Below are positions 16,515 through 23,914 of a DNA stretch of 38,879 nt, piece by piece. Position 1 is the stretch's first letter; each line of letters begins with the position of its first letter. The DNA comes from JAWODU01 sp046483125 (GTDB lineage: Bacteria; Verrucomicrobiota; Kiritimatiellia; UBA8416; JAWODU01). The stretch lies in assembly GCA_046483125.1 (NCBI GenBank), contig JAWODU010000022.1, forward strand, positions 1-38,879. The letters run 5' to 3'. The notes below the pieces were generated by a model. It was not told the origin of the DNA, did no database searches, and saw nothing but the letters and a program-made list of their open reading frames with translations. The translations under genes were made by a program, and so were the position numbers.

Positions 16515-18981
16515 CCGTGTTTTCCTGATCTCCTGTTGCCTGTTCATAATCCGGTATCTGGTCTCGATATTTTTTGACCATCTTTTTCAGCGCCGCTCGC
16601 TGTTTCGGAGAAAGAAAACCCTTTCTGCTGAAATGATCGAGAAGAGAGTTGTAAAATGACTTATCGTCAAAGGACTTTTTCCCGCGCTTTACCGGTTCTC
16701 TCCAATTCTGAACGCGGGAAAGGGCGTCAAGCAGAGGAGCGCTTTCCTGGTCTTCCAGAACCGCGGAGTTTTCAATATCCATTTCGCCTCGCAGTTCCTC
16801 GAAGTTTTCAATGTGCGCGCTGTTGGCGGCGACGATATTGTTAAGGGCCCTCAGCTGACCGTCGGTCAAAGCCATGCCTTTCTCTACCCGACCCCGGAGA
16901 GAACCGACAAAATCCCCCGCTTTCTCGTCCAGCGGAACATCTTTAAGCAGGTCAAGCTTTCGGATCGTCGTCGCCTCGGGCGGGCGGGCGCTCCTGTCGT
17001 TTTCGTCCGGCTTGTACCCAATTTCGTCCACTACCGCCGCGACCGCGGGAACCCGGTCCCTGTACCGCCACGCGATTTTCAGCAAAGTATTCAACTGTCT
17101 TTCGCTTATCTCCCTTTCGCCCTTGTCCGCCTGTTTTTGTATGGATTCCGTGAATTTCCTGTCGCTGTAGACCCTCTTGCCGCGGCGGACTTCGGGATCC
17201 CATTCCTTTACTTCCTCCATGGCTTTCAGAACTTTTTTCACCTTAACGATGTCCGCCCCGGGTCCCCTGGCCCGCTTGAGCCACTCATTGAACCGCCGGT
17301 AGAAATCATCAAGCATGTCCGTCCACTTGATCTCACCGTCTTCAACTTTGTCCAGGGATTCCTCCATTGACGCCGTGAACTTGACGTTAAAAAGTTCGTC
17401 CAGGTCTTTTGCCAGGAACCCGTTCACCTCCATGCCCAGCTCAGTGGGGGTCAATGTTCTCTTCCTGGAAGTCGCGTATTTCCTGTGCAGGAGCGTGGAT
17501 ATTACCTGGGCGTACGTGCTGGGTCTGCCTACGCCGTTCTGTTCCAGCAGTCTTATCAGCGACGCTTCACTGTAACGCGAGGGAGGCTTGGTTTCTTTTC
17601 TCTCCGAAAGCCAGTCAAGGCATTCCAGGCGCTCGCCTTCGGACAGAGGAGGGATGTTCTGTTCCTCTTCCGCCTCTTTATTTTTCCGGGATTCCGAGCC
17701 GTCGGCCTTCATGTAACCGGGAAACTTCAGGTCGGAAGACGTTGCCCTGAACAGGTAAGTTGCGGCTTCACTGCCGGGAGCATGAGCTTCCACTTCCACG
17801 GTTCTCTGCTCGATTCGCGCCGGTGTCATCTGGCTCGCCACGAAGCGTCTCCATATAAGGGAGTACACTTTGTATTCAGGCAGAGTAAGCCTGTCCTTTA
17901 TGCTCTCCGGGAGGCGGCCGGCATCGGTGGGACGTATAGCTTCGTGGGCTTCCTGAGCGCTCGCCCTGCTCTTATAGAAATTGGGCTTTTCAGGCAGATA
18001 GTCGGATCCGAACTTTTCATTTATAAGCTCCCTGCATGCGTTCAGAGCTTCCGGCGCCACGGAAAAAGAATCCGTCCGCATATACGTAATCAGGCCCGCC
18101 GGACCTTCTCCCAGATCAACCCCTTCGTACAGTTTCTGGGCAATCCGCATGGTGCGGCTCGGCGAAAAGCCGAAAGCCCCCGAGGCGGCCTGCTGAAGTG
18201 TGCTTGTAACGTGGGGGGGGCGCGGTTTGTGGCGGACCTCCTTTGTTCTTATCGCGCTCACGCATAAATCACTGCCGTCCAGTTCCTTCTTTATTCCGAG
18301 GGCGTCTTTCTCCGTCTTTACGCTGGCTTTTTCCCCGTTTATCCGCACAAGCTTCACGTTGAAGGGATCCAGCGGCTCTGAAAGTTTTCTGACTTTTGCC
18401 CCCATGACCCAGTATTCTTCCGGCACGAACGACTGTATTTTCGCTTCTCTTTCGCAAACCAGCCGCAGGGCCACCGACTGCACGCGCCCGGCGCTCAGTC
18501 CCCGTTTGACCCTGCGCCAGAGAACAGGACTTACCTTGTAACCGACTATACGATCCAGAATACGCCTGGCCTGCTGAGCGTTCACGCGGTTCATGTCTAT
18601 GTCGCCGGGATTGTCAAAAGCCCGCCGCACGGCCCGGGGAGTGATCTCGTTATACTGCACTCTGTGGAATTTCCCGGCATCCTTTTCCAGCAGTTTTTCC
18701 AGATGCCACGCTATAGCTTCTCCTTCACGGTCGGGATCCGGGGCAAGGTAAACCGCCTCACAGTCCCCCGCGGCGCTTTTAAGCGCGTCTATGACCTTCT
18801 TCCGGCCTTGAACAATCACGTATTTCGGCCTGAAAGAATTCTTAATATCAACCCCCAGCCCTTTTACCGGCAGGTCCCTGACATGTCCCATGGAAGATCT
18901 GACAACGTACCCGCTCCCCAGTATCTTGCCTATGGTTTTGACCTTGGCCGGCGATTCAACAATTACCAGTTTCCTGCCCAT
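16480..18981 (-). CDS. topA: DNA topoisomerase I with unusual C-terminal repeats
   Basis: 833 residues from ATG 18981 (GGAGAGG upstream). It relaxes negative supercoils. The Toprim domain has VIVESPAKVKTIGKIL and APDPDREGEA (80-89), the active-site Tyr is Y300 in ITYMRTDS, and the body has GVGRPSTYAQVISTLL. The catalytic core ends near residue 575. In place of the usual CxxC zinc ribbons, the tail (about 588-812) has no cysteines and carries three related modules of about 60 residues, each ending in a 'LS..Q...L..I...YR..IP'-type helix (REISERQLNTLLKIAWRYRD; ALTDGQLRALNNIV; GFLSPKQRAALKKMVKKYRD). The end is an acidic, Gly-rich tail. Confidence 0.95.
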   Translation of the reverse strand: MGRKLVIVESPAKVKTIGKILGSGYVVRSSMGHVRDLPVKGLGVDIKNSFRPKYVIVQGRKKVIDALKSAAGDCEAVYLAPDPDREGEAIAWHLEKLLEKDAGKFHRVQYNEITPRAVRRAFDNPGDIDMNRVNAQQARRILDRIVGYKVSPVLWRRVKRGLSAGRVQSVALRLVCEREAKIQSFVPEEYWVMGAKVRKLSEPLDPFNVKLVRINGEKASVKTEKDALGIKKELDGSDLCVSAIRTKEVRHKPRPPHVTSTLQQAASGAFGFSPSRTMRIAQKLYEGVDLGEGPAGLITYMRTDSFSVAPEALNACRELINEKFGSDYLPEKPNFYKSRASAQEAHEAIRPTDAGRLPESIKDRLTLPEYKVYSLIWRRFVASQMTPARIEQRTVEVEAHAPGSEAATYLFRATSSDLKFPGYMKADGSESRKNKEAEEEQNIPPLSEGERLECLDWLSERKETKPPSRYSEASLIRLLEQNGVGRPSTYAQVISTLLHRKYATSRKRTLTPTELGMEVNGFLAKDLDELFNVKFTASMEESLDKVEDGEIKWTDMLDDFYRRFNEWLKRARGPGADIVKVKKVLKAMEEVKEWDPEVRRGKRVYSDRKFTESIQKQADKGEREISERQLNTLLKIAWRYRDRVPAVAAVVDEIGYKPDENDRSARPPEATTIRKLDLLKDVPLDEKAGDFVGSLRGRVEKGMALTDGQLRALNNIVAANSAHIENFEELRGEMDIENSAVLEDQESAPLLDALSRVQNWREPVKRGKKSFDDKSFYNSLLDHFSRKGFLSPKQRAALKKMVKKYRDQIPDYEQATGDQENTDEGTGSGPGQP

Positions 18982-19059
18982 TTTCCCTCTCCGTTTCAAA
19001 AGGCCCGTCCATCCTCCGCCTGCTGTCTAAAGTTCTTCTCCTTTTTGTGATTTTTGCGG

Positions 19060-19140
19060 CCATTCTCCAGTCCTCCGCTCACCCTGCGTAGTCCGTCAGC
19101 TGACCGACGAAGCACGGTCCTCAGTCATCCGTCATCCGCT
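19060..19140. repeat. Degenerate heptamer tract between dprA and topA
   Basis: The sequence reads as loose 7-base units, clearest in GTCATCC-GTCATCC (19124-19137) and recognisable in TAGTCCG, TCAGCTG, ACCGACG and GTCCTCA before it. The dprA stop (19132-19134) lies inside the tract, so the repeats seem to have replaced or extended the gene end. No gene is seen in 18982-19131. Confidence 0.45.
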
Positions 19141-20235
19141 GGACGTCCTTTTCGCCACAATCCGCCCCGGCAGCATGCGCACCACTTTTTTCATTTCCAG
19201 ACCCAGAATAAGGGCGCTCATCTCACCCGGTCTCATTCCGGTGTTCCTGATCAGCGCGTCAACGTTGCTTTCCCCGTTCTCAAGCAGTGCCACGACGCTT
19301 GCCTCCCTGTCCGTGAGCGGTGCCCGGCGACCCTCGGCATCGTCCCCCGCATGGCGCGGTGAAATCAGGAATTCGAACTCGTTCAGAATGTCATCCACGT
19401 TGCTTACCAGACAGGCGCCGTTTTTGATCAGGCTGTTCGCGCCTGCCGAAGAATGAGAATCAATTCTGCCGGGAACGGCAAAAACCGTCCTGCCCTGCTC
19501 CAGCGCCTGAGAGGCCGTAATGAGCGCGCCGCTTCTGCGGCCCCCTTCCACCACCACCGTCCCCTGCGACAATCCGCTCACAACCCTGTTTCTGATAGGA
19601 AAAGTGCTTCTGTCCGCCTGCCTGTCCAGCGGAAATTCCGATACAACTGCGCCGCTTTGCGCTATCCGCTCGGCCAGATCCGTGTTGGAAGGAGGATATA
19701 AACAGTTCAGGCCGCTTCCGATAACGGCAATAGTTCGCCCCCGGGCGCTCAGAGCGCCCCTGTGCGCGGCGGTGTCTATACCTTCGGCCAGGCCGCTGAC
19801 CACAGTCATGCCCGATTTCACCAGCCCGTAAGCTAGACGTTCCGCGGTTCCGCGCCCGTAATGCGTTGCCCGACGCGAGCCCACCACCGCGATGGCGTGG
19901 CGGTCGCCGCTCACAAAGCCGCCCCGAACGTAGAGAACTGGCGGCGGATCGTGTATTTCCTTCAGGTTCCGCGGATATTCTTCATCCAGCACGGTTATTA
20001 TGCGTGCGCCCGCTTTCTCCGCCTTTTCCTGTTCTCTCAACCAGCCGCCCTGTTTCCGCTGTTCGACGATTGCTCCGGCAATACGCGGGCTCACTCCGCG
20101 AACTTCGGCCAGTTGGCGCTCATCGGCGTTGGTAACCGCCTCCGCCGATCCGAAAGCGCCGAGCAGGGCCTGTATCGTTACGGGCCCGGCTCCGTCAACC
20201 ATGTTCAAAGCCACCAGCGCTTCTCTTTCGTCCAC
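19132..20235 (-). CDS. dprA: DNA-processing protein DprA/Smf
   Basis: A 367-residue protein that loads RecA on incoming single-stranded DNA in natural transformation and occurs widely outside competent species. An N-terminal helix-hairpin-helix-like region (MVDGAGPVTIQALLGAFGSA) leads to the Rossmann-like core with AVVGSRRATHYGRGTAERLA, SGLAEGIDTAAHRGAL, GSGLNCLYPPSN, FPIRNRVVSGLS and ALEQGRTVFAVPG. A winged-helix C-terminus follows (LENGESNVDALIRNTGMRPG). It starts at GTG 20235 with GGAG seven to ten bases upstream. First gene of dprA-topA-xerC-kdtA, a common arrangement. Confidence 0.94.
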   Translation of the reverse strand: MDEREALVALNMVDGAGPVTIQALLGAFGSAEAVTNADERQLAEVRGVSPRIAGAIVEQRKQGGWLREQEKAEKAGARIITVLDEEYPRNLKEIHDPPPVLYVRGGFVSGDRHAIAVVGSRRATHYGRGTAERLAYGLVKSGMTVVSGLAEGIDTAAHRGALSARGRTIAVIGSGLNCLYPPSNTDLAERIAQSGAVVSEFPLDRQADRSTFPIRNRVVSGLSQGTVVVEGGRRSGALITASQALEQGRTVFAVPGRIDSHSSAGANSLIKNGACLVSNVDDILNEFEFLISPRHAGDDAEGRRAPLTDREASVVALLENGESNVDALIRNTGMRPGEMSALILGLEMKKVVRMLPGRIVAKRTSSG

Positions 20236-20604
20236 TGTTATCTCCCTCGGGGTTCACGCGCATCGGTAAAGTAAATAAGGTGATTACCACGCTTTTCGCC
20301 GATAATCAAGGGCGCTTCTCGAATGAGCTCATATCGGTTTGGAGGAAAACGAATAACTGCACATTATATACTGCCGAAGAAATGGCCCTCCCGTGTCAGG
20401 ATCCTGCATTTATGGCTTTTGTCTTCTTCGGCTATATCGTCAAATCGGACGCCAGGCTTCTCTGAAGAGGAATCTACGGCGAACCGATCGAGCAGGTGAG
20501 GCTGTATGCCTTCAACGCGCCGATGGGTTTGCAGATGGCCTGTTGTATCACCGGTTTAACCGGCGATAGACTTTGTCCCTGGGTTCCGAGTCTTCCGGGC
20601 CCGC
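20236..20604. other. Intergenic region between dprA and the lipoprotein gene, no convincing gene
   Basis: This 369-base stretch is upstream of dprA and downstream of the lipoprotein gene, both on the minus strand. It should hold the dprA promoter, which I cannot assign with confidence. A 61-codon plus-strand frame (20280-20465) has no recognisable protein character. The only clear structure is a palindrome at 20547-20567. Confidence 0.5.
20547..20567. repeat. Near-perfect 21-bp palindrome downstream of the lipoprotein gene
   Basis: ATCACCGGTTTAACCGGCGA followed by T: the arms ATC/GAT and CCGGTT/AACCGG pair around a central T with one A-C mismatch. Symmetry this tight suits a dimeric DNA-binding protein better than a hairpin. 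No T-run follows, so an intrinsic terminator is unlikely. Confidence 0.4.
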
Positions 20605-21048
20605 TTACCATACGTGGATGGTTCCGCTCAGGCTGTTGTTCGAATTATCTGTGTCATCTGTAGTGTGGCCGGGATCCACTGCCATTTCCAGCAGATACGT
20701 TCCGGCATTGAAGCCAAGCTCGGAGCTGATGGAAACCTCTCCGCCCGCGGGAACCGGGGAGACTTCATGTATGCCGCCGTTGGCGTCATTCGCCAGAGCG
20801 CCGTCCACCATGAAATGCACTGTTACATTTGTTGCATCGGTCGATCCAATATTGCGCACTGTCATGGCGACCGGATGCACGACGGCCGGCGTAACATGCG
20901 GTTCATTAATAACGGCGTTACCTGCTATCAGAAAGTCACTTGCAACAAGGTTCACTCCCACTGTCGTAGAATCGTCGTCATCTTCACAGCCTGTCACGAC
21001 AAGCCCTAAAGCTGCTGCCAGTGCAATTGCCCGCAATATACTGCGCAT
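20605..21048 (-). CDS. Small lipoprotein with a CARDB-like domain
   Basis: 147 residues. A signal peptide with lipobox (GLVVTG then C21) is followed by an acidic EDDDDS linker and one Ig-like beta domain of CARDB/APHP type: NEPHVTPAVVHPVAMTVRNI, then GSTDATNVTVHFMVDG, PVPAGGEVSISSEL and AVDPGHTTDDTDNSNN. The domain occurs in cell-surface adhesive or binding proteins. It is probably exported and lipid-anchored; aspartates next to C21 might favour inner-membrane retention, although that rule comes from enterobacteria. It has its own promoter candidate and a strong AAAGGAGG. Divergent from the Hedgehog/M15-like gene. Confidence 0.8.
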   Translation of the reverse strand: MRSILRAIALAAALGLVVTGCEDDDDSTTVGVNLVASDFLIAGNAVINEPHVTPAVVHPVAMTVRNIGSTDATNVTVHFMVDGALANDANGGIHEVSPVPAGGEVSISSELGFNAGTYLLEMAVDPGHTTDDTDNSNNSLSGTIHVW

Positions 21049-21150
21049 TTTCTGTTCCTCCTTTTAAGTGATAAGGAATCGCTTTTCAGACGGAACGGCC
21101 ACGCGCCTGCTGTAATCCCGCCTGAAGAAGCATTTATTTCTACGCAAAGT

Positions 21151-21179
21151 ATTGTGCCAGAACCGGAGCCCATCGTCAA
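21151..21179 (-). promoter_or_regulatory. Promoter of the lipoprotein gene
   Basis: On the minus strand TTGACG (21179-21174) and CACAAT (21156-21151) are separated by exactly 17 bases, matching the sigma70 consensus at five and four of six positions. A leader of about 95 bases precedes the ATG at 21048, which has AAAGGAGG just upstream. Confidence 0.5.
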
Positions 21180-21359
21180 GCCTGGTTTCCCCGGCACTTT
21201 CCACCAGCTGGGTTCCTACAGGGTCTTTTCGTGTTCCACTCGTACTCAAACCTGCTGTCCCGCGAAATCTCACCGTCTGCCCGGTGGCTCACGGCCTCTG
21301 TGGCCCGCGGCACGTACTGCCTGCCGGAGACGGAAGCCACGTAAAGGGGGGTAAAGTAT

Positions 21360-21419
21360 GTTCTGACCCTTGTTTCTTGTTTGACTGTTCCTTGTTTGGC
21401 CCTTGTTCTGACCCTTGTT
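21360..21419. repeat. Direct repeat of GTTCTGACCCTTGTT in a CTTGTT-rich tract
   Basis: GTTCTGACCCTTGTT occurs at 21360-21374 and again exactly at 21405-21419, with further CTTGTT copies between (around 21376 and 21391). The GGGGTAAAGTATGTTCTGACC context recalls the short motifs flanking some REP-associated transposase elements, but no transposase is present. Confidence 0.5.
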
Positions 21420-21434
21420 AGCGTTAGGCGGCAG

Positions 21435-21464
21435 ATGCGACACATGCGGTTTGAATATGCGACA
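21435..21464. repeat. Two ATGCGACA copies 22 bases apart
   Basis: ATGCGACA at 21435-21442 and 21457-21464, same orientation and about two helical turns apart, 79 bases before the ATG at 21543. The arrangement would suit tandem binding of a regulator on one DNA face. Confidence 0.35.
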
Positions 21465-21542
21465 TGACAAAAGCCGCCAAATGCCTGTGAGCCGCATTTA
21501 TTTCGTGCTTTTCGCGTGTTTCATAGTTTATACCTTAGAACA

Positions 21543-22136
21543 ATGAATTCTCATTTCAGGGATATCGTGACAGGGATTTTGGGCTGGGGAGCTCTGCTCG
21601 CACTGCTGGGTGTTATACTGACCGGTGTTTTCGGCCCGAAACGTGCTCCGGACCGGCGCCCGACGCCCGAAAAGCCCGTCCGCGCCGAACCGGATACCTT
21701 TCCGCCCAACACTCATCTGCCTCCCGCCAGGGAAGCGTCGGTATGCGGTTCCATAGACCTTTCCGCGTTTTCGCCGGAATCCGACCTTGTCCGCGTGGAA
21801 GACAACCGTGTCTGGTGGGAAAGCGACCATGACACGGGAGACGACGAAGACGATCACATTGTCCACCGGCTGGCGGAAGGACCCCTGCGCCGGTTGATAG
21901 ACCTGGTGGAGAAAAACGGCGGCAGACTGAAAGTACAGGACGCGTACAGGCCGAAAGGAGTGCACATTCCGTCGTCCCTGCACAAAGAAGGCAGGGCAAT
22001 TGACGTGACTTGTGAAGGCTTGAGCCTGGAAAAGCTCGCCAGACTCTGCTGGGCGGCGGGTTTTGACTGGGTTTATCACGAGGCGAAAAGGCCGGGGAAC
22101 GAGCACGTCCATTGCTCCGTCAAACGCGAAAAATGA
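21543..22136 (+). CDS. Membrane-anchored Hedgehog signalling-domain-like (M15/DD-peptidase clan) protein
   Basis: 197 residues from ATG 21543; GTG at 21516 would add 9 residues. One transmembrane helix (about 10-30), a Pro-rich linker (32-66), then a zinc-peptidase domain. The acidic stretch ESDHDTGDDEDD (93-104) lies where animal Hedgehog has its calcium-binding acidic residues. QDAYRPKGVHIP leads to SLHKEGRAIDVT (146-156), LARLCWAAGFDWVYHEA (166-181) and HVHCSVK. Recalled Sonic hedgehog motifs are SLHYEGRAVDIT, AGFDWVYYES and HIHCSVK. Predicted zinc ligands are H147, D154 and H190, with catalytic E180, all conserved. It probably acts on peptidoglycan or another periplasmic substrate. It ends one base before the convergent nadB. 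Confidence 0.8.
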   Translation: MNSHFRDIVTGILGWGALLALLGVILTGVFGPKRAPDRRPTPEKPVRAEPDTFPPNTHLPPAREASVCGSIDLSAFSPESDLVRVEDNRVWWESDHDTGDDEDDHIVHRLAEGPLRRLIDLVEKNGGRLKVQDAYRPKGVHIPSSLHKEGRAIDVTCEGLSLEKLARLCWAAGFDWVYHEAKRPGNEHVHCSVKREK

Positions 22137-23747
22137 TCACTTTTCCGGATGTCCGCCGGGTTCATCCTCAATTACTGTGGCCGCGGCCTTTTCCAGGGTT
22201 TGGGGATAATCCAGCGTGTAATGAAGTCCCCTGCTCTCTTTGCGCGCCAGGGCCGATCGGACAATTAACTCGCCTACCGCGGCTATGTTCCGCAGTTCCA
22301 GGATATCGGGAGTAACAAGGTAATCGAGATAATATTCGCGTATCTCCGCCCTGAGGTTTCTTATCCTCCTCATGGCCCGTTCCTGTCTCTTTGTACTCCG
22401 CACAATACCCACGTAATCCCACATGCAGGTTCGGACTTCGTTCCAGTTGTGCCGTATCACTACTTCTTCATCGCTGGGAACGGCGTCTCCGTACCGCCAG
22501 GGCGGTATTTCCACGCCGGGCCGCGAAGGTGACGAAATCTCCGGCGACGACGCCATCCGGTGCGAGCACACCAGCGCTTCCAGAAGGGAATTGCTCGCAA
22601 GGCGGTTCGCGCCGTGGAGCCCCGTGCAGGCGGCCTCACCGCAGGCCAGCAGTCCCGGCAATTTGGTCCTGCCGTCCAGGCCGGCTTCAATACCGCCGCA
22701 GAAATAGTGAGCCGCCGGCACCACGGGAACCAGGTCCGAGGCCATGTCGATTCCAAGGCTTTTGCACTTCCTGTAGATGGTGGGAAATCTTTTTTCCAGG
22801 AACTCCCCGGAGCGCTGTCTGATATCGAGATACATGCAGGCCGCTCCCCTGACTTTCATTTCTCTGTCGATGGCTCTGGCGACCACGTCCCTGGGCGCCA
22901 GTTCTTTTCTTGTATCGTATTTTTCCATAAAAGGTTTTCCCGATCCGTCGACCAGCCTGCCGCCTTCTCCGCGCACCGTCTCGCTTATCAGAAAGGATTT
23001 CGCGCGGGGATGGAAGAGACATGTTGGATGGAACTGGATAAATTCCATGTTCTTTATGGGCACTCCAGCCCGCCAGGCAACGGCAACACCATCGCCCGTG
23101 GCTATGTCCGGATTGCTTGTGTAAAGATACACCTTGCCGCCCCCGCCTGTGGCAAGGATCACGCAAGCCGACCTGACTGCCGCTATTTCCCCGGAATGCC
23201 TGTCGAGCACGTAAGCCCCCACACAGCGGTTCGGCCCCTTCGAACGGAGCCAACCAGTCGTGACAAGGTCGATGACAAAACAGTTTTCCCGCACCGAAAT
23301 GGCGGGATTGTTTCGTACTCTCTCAAGCAGTACTTCTTCCACGCGCCTCCCGGTCATATCACCCACGTGCAGAACGCGCCTGTGAGAATGGCCGCCCTCC
23401 TTGCCCAGGTCGTACTCCGATCCCGAATACCCCTCCCGCTCGGAGAATTGCATTCCCAGTTTTTCAAGTTCCGTGATCCGGTCGGGTCCCCCGCTTATGA
23501 TTTCCCTTACCACATTCTCGTCGCACAGTCCGGCTCCCGCCGTGAGAGTGTCGCGTATGTGATCTTCAAAACTGTCGCTTGAAGCTACGACACAGGCAAT
23601 ACCGCCCTGCGCGTAGTTGGTATTGCTGTCGGCCGAATCTTTTTTCGTGGCGATCAGTACCCGGCCGTGCCTGCTCAGATGAATAGCCGACATCAATCCG
23701 GCTATGCCCGTGCCCACAACAAAATAATCGGTGTCAATCAGTTTCAT
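22137..23747 (-). CDS. nadB: L-aspartate oxidase
   Basis: A 536-residue flavoenzyme oxidising L-aspartate to iminoaspartate, first step of de novo NAD synthesis. It has an FAD-binding start (YFVVGTGIAGLMSAIHLSRH), NYAQGGIACV, ILATGGGGKVYLYTSNP, EFIQFHPTCL, VRGEGGRLVDGSG, the AHYFCGGIEAGLDGRT and LHGANRLASNSLLEALV signatures, and a helical C-terminal domain (YVGIVRSTKRQERAMRRIRN). These separate it from fumarate/succinate dehydrogenase relatives. nadA and nadC are not in the window, but nadE is. Its ribosome-binding site lies in a potential stem. Confidence 0.93.
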   Translation of the reverse strand: MKLIDTDYFVVGTGIAGLMSAIHLSRHGRVLIATKKDSADSNTNYAQGGIACVVASSDSFEDHIRDTLTAGAGLCDENVVREIISGGPDRITELEKLGMQFSEREGYSGSEYDLGKEGGHSHRRVLHVGDMTGRRVEEVLLERVRNNPAISVRENCFVIDLVTTGWLRSKGPNRCVGAYVLDRHSGEIAAVRSACVILATGGGGKVYLYTSNPDIATGDGVAVAWRAGVPIKNMEFIQFHPTCLFHPRAKSFLISETVRGEGGRLVDGSGKPFMEKYDTRKELAPRDVVARAIDREMKVRGAACMYLDIRQRSGEFLEKRFPTIYRKCKSLGIDMASDLVPVVPAAHYFCGGIEAGLDGRTKLPGLLACGEAACTGLHGANRLASNSLLEALVCSHRMASSPEISSPSRPGVEIPPWRYGDAVPSDEEVVIRHNWNEVRTCMWDYVGIVRSTKRQERAMRRIRNLRAEIREYYLDYLVTPDILELRNIAAVGELIVRSALARKESRGLHYTLDYPQTLEKAAATVIEDEPGGHPEK

Positions 23748-23753
23748 TGCCCT

Positions 23754-23795
23754 TTTGCCTCCATCCCGCCTTCTCCAGGCAGGCAGGAAGGCAAA
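23754..23795 (-). promoter_or_regulatory. Leader stem that can hide the nadB ribosome-binding site
   Basis: In the nadB mRNA the Shine-Dalgarno GGAGG (complement of 23758-23762) lies in GGAGGCAAA, 10 bases before the ATG. An upstream TTTGCCTTCC (complement of 23786-23795) can pair with it over nine base pairs with one bulged T. The intervening 23 bases can form a smaller GCCT/AGGC hairpin. This could be a translational switch, but it matches no NAD riboswitch class I know. Confidence 0.4.
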
Positions 23796-23877
23796 TTACC
23801 ACCTCGCGAGGAAAAAACCAATACCTCCCTGCTCTGAATATTCCGGAGGCGTATTTTTAATTTCGGATTCTCTGATA

Positions 23878-23906
23878 TTGACGGGGGCGGGGAAAGAGGC
23901 CATTAT
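23878..23906 (+). promoter_or_regulatory. Promoter of argC, possibly giving a leaderless message
   Basis: TTGACG (23878-23883) and CATTAT (23901-23906) are spaced by 17 bases, matching the sigma70 consensus at five and four positions. Transcription would start near 23913, one or two bases before the argC ATG at 23915. Confidence 0.4.
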
Positions 23907-23914
23907 CGGGGACC

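Larger units (their letters stand above)
21180..21542. other. Intergenic region with short direct repeats, no convincing gene
   Basis: Between the divergent lipoprotein and Hedgehog/M15-like genes. A minus-strand frame at 21176-21445 has no recognisable protein character. The region holds a 15-base direct repeat and a tandem octamer (separate entries), and should include the promoter of the gene at 21543, which I cannot place with confidence. Confidence 0.45.

Noticed and set aside
20280..20465. Possible small plus-strand gene of 61 codons
   Set aside because: GTG start with no Shine-Dalgarno, no recognisable protein features, and it faces the dprA upstream region.
21176..21445. Minus-strand frame of 89 codons upstream of the lipoprotein gene
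   Set aside because: It overlaps the lipoprotein promoter and repetitive CTTGTT tract, and the product is basic with no family character.
22560..23582. A 340-codon plus-strand frame opposite nadB
   Set aside because: nadB on the minus strand has complete L-aspartate oxidase signatures; this frame has none.
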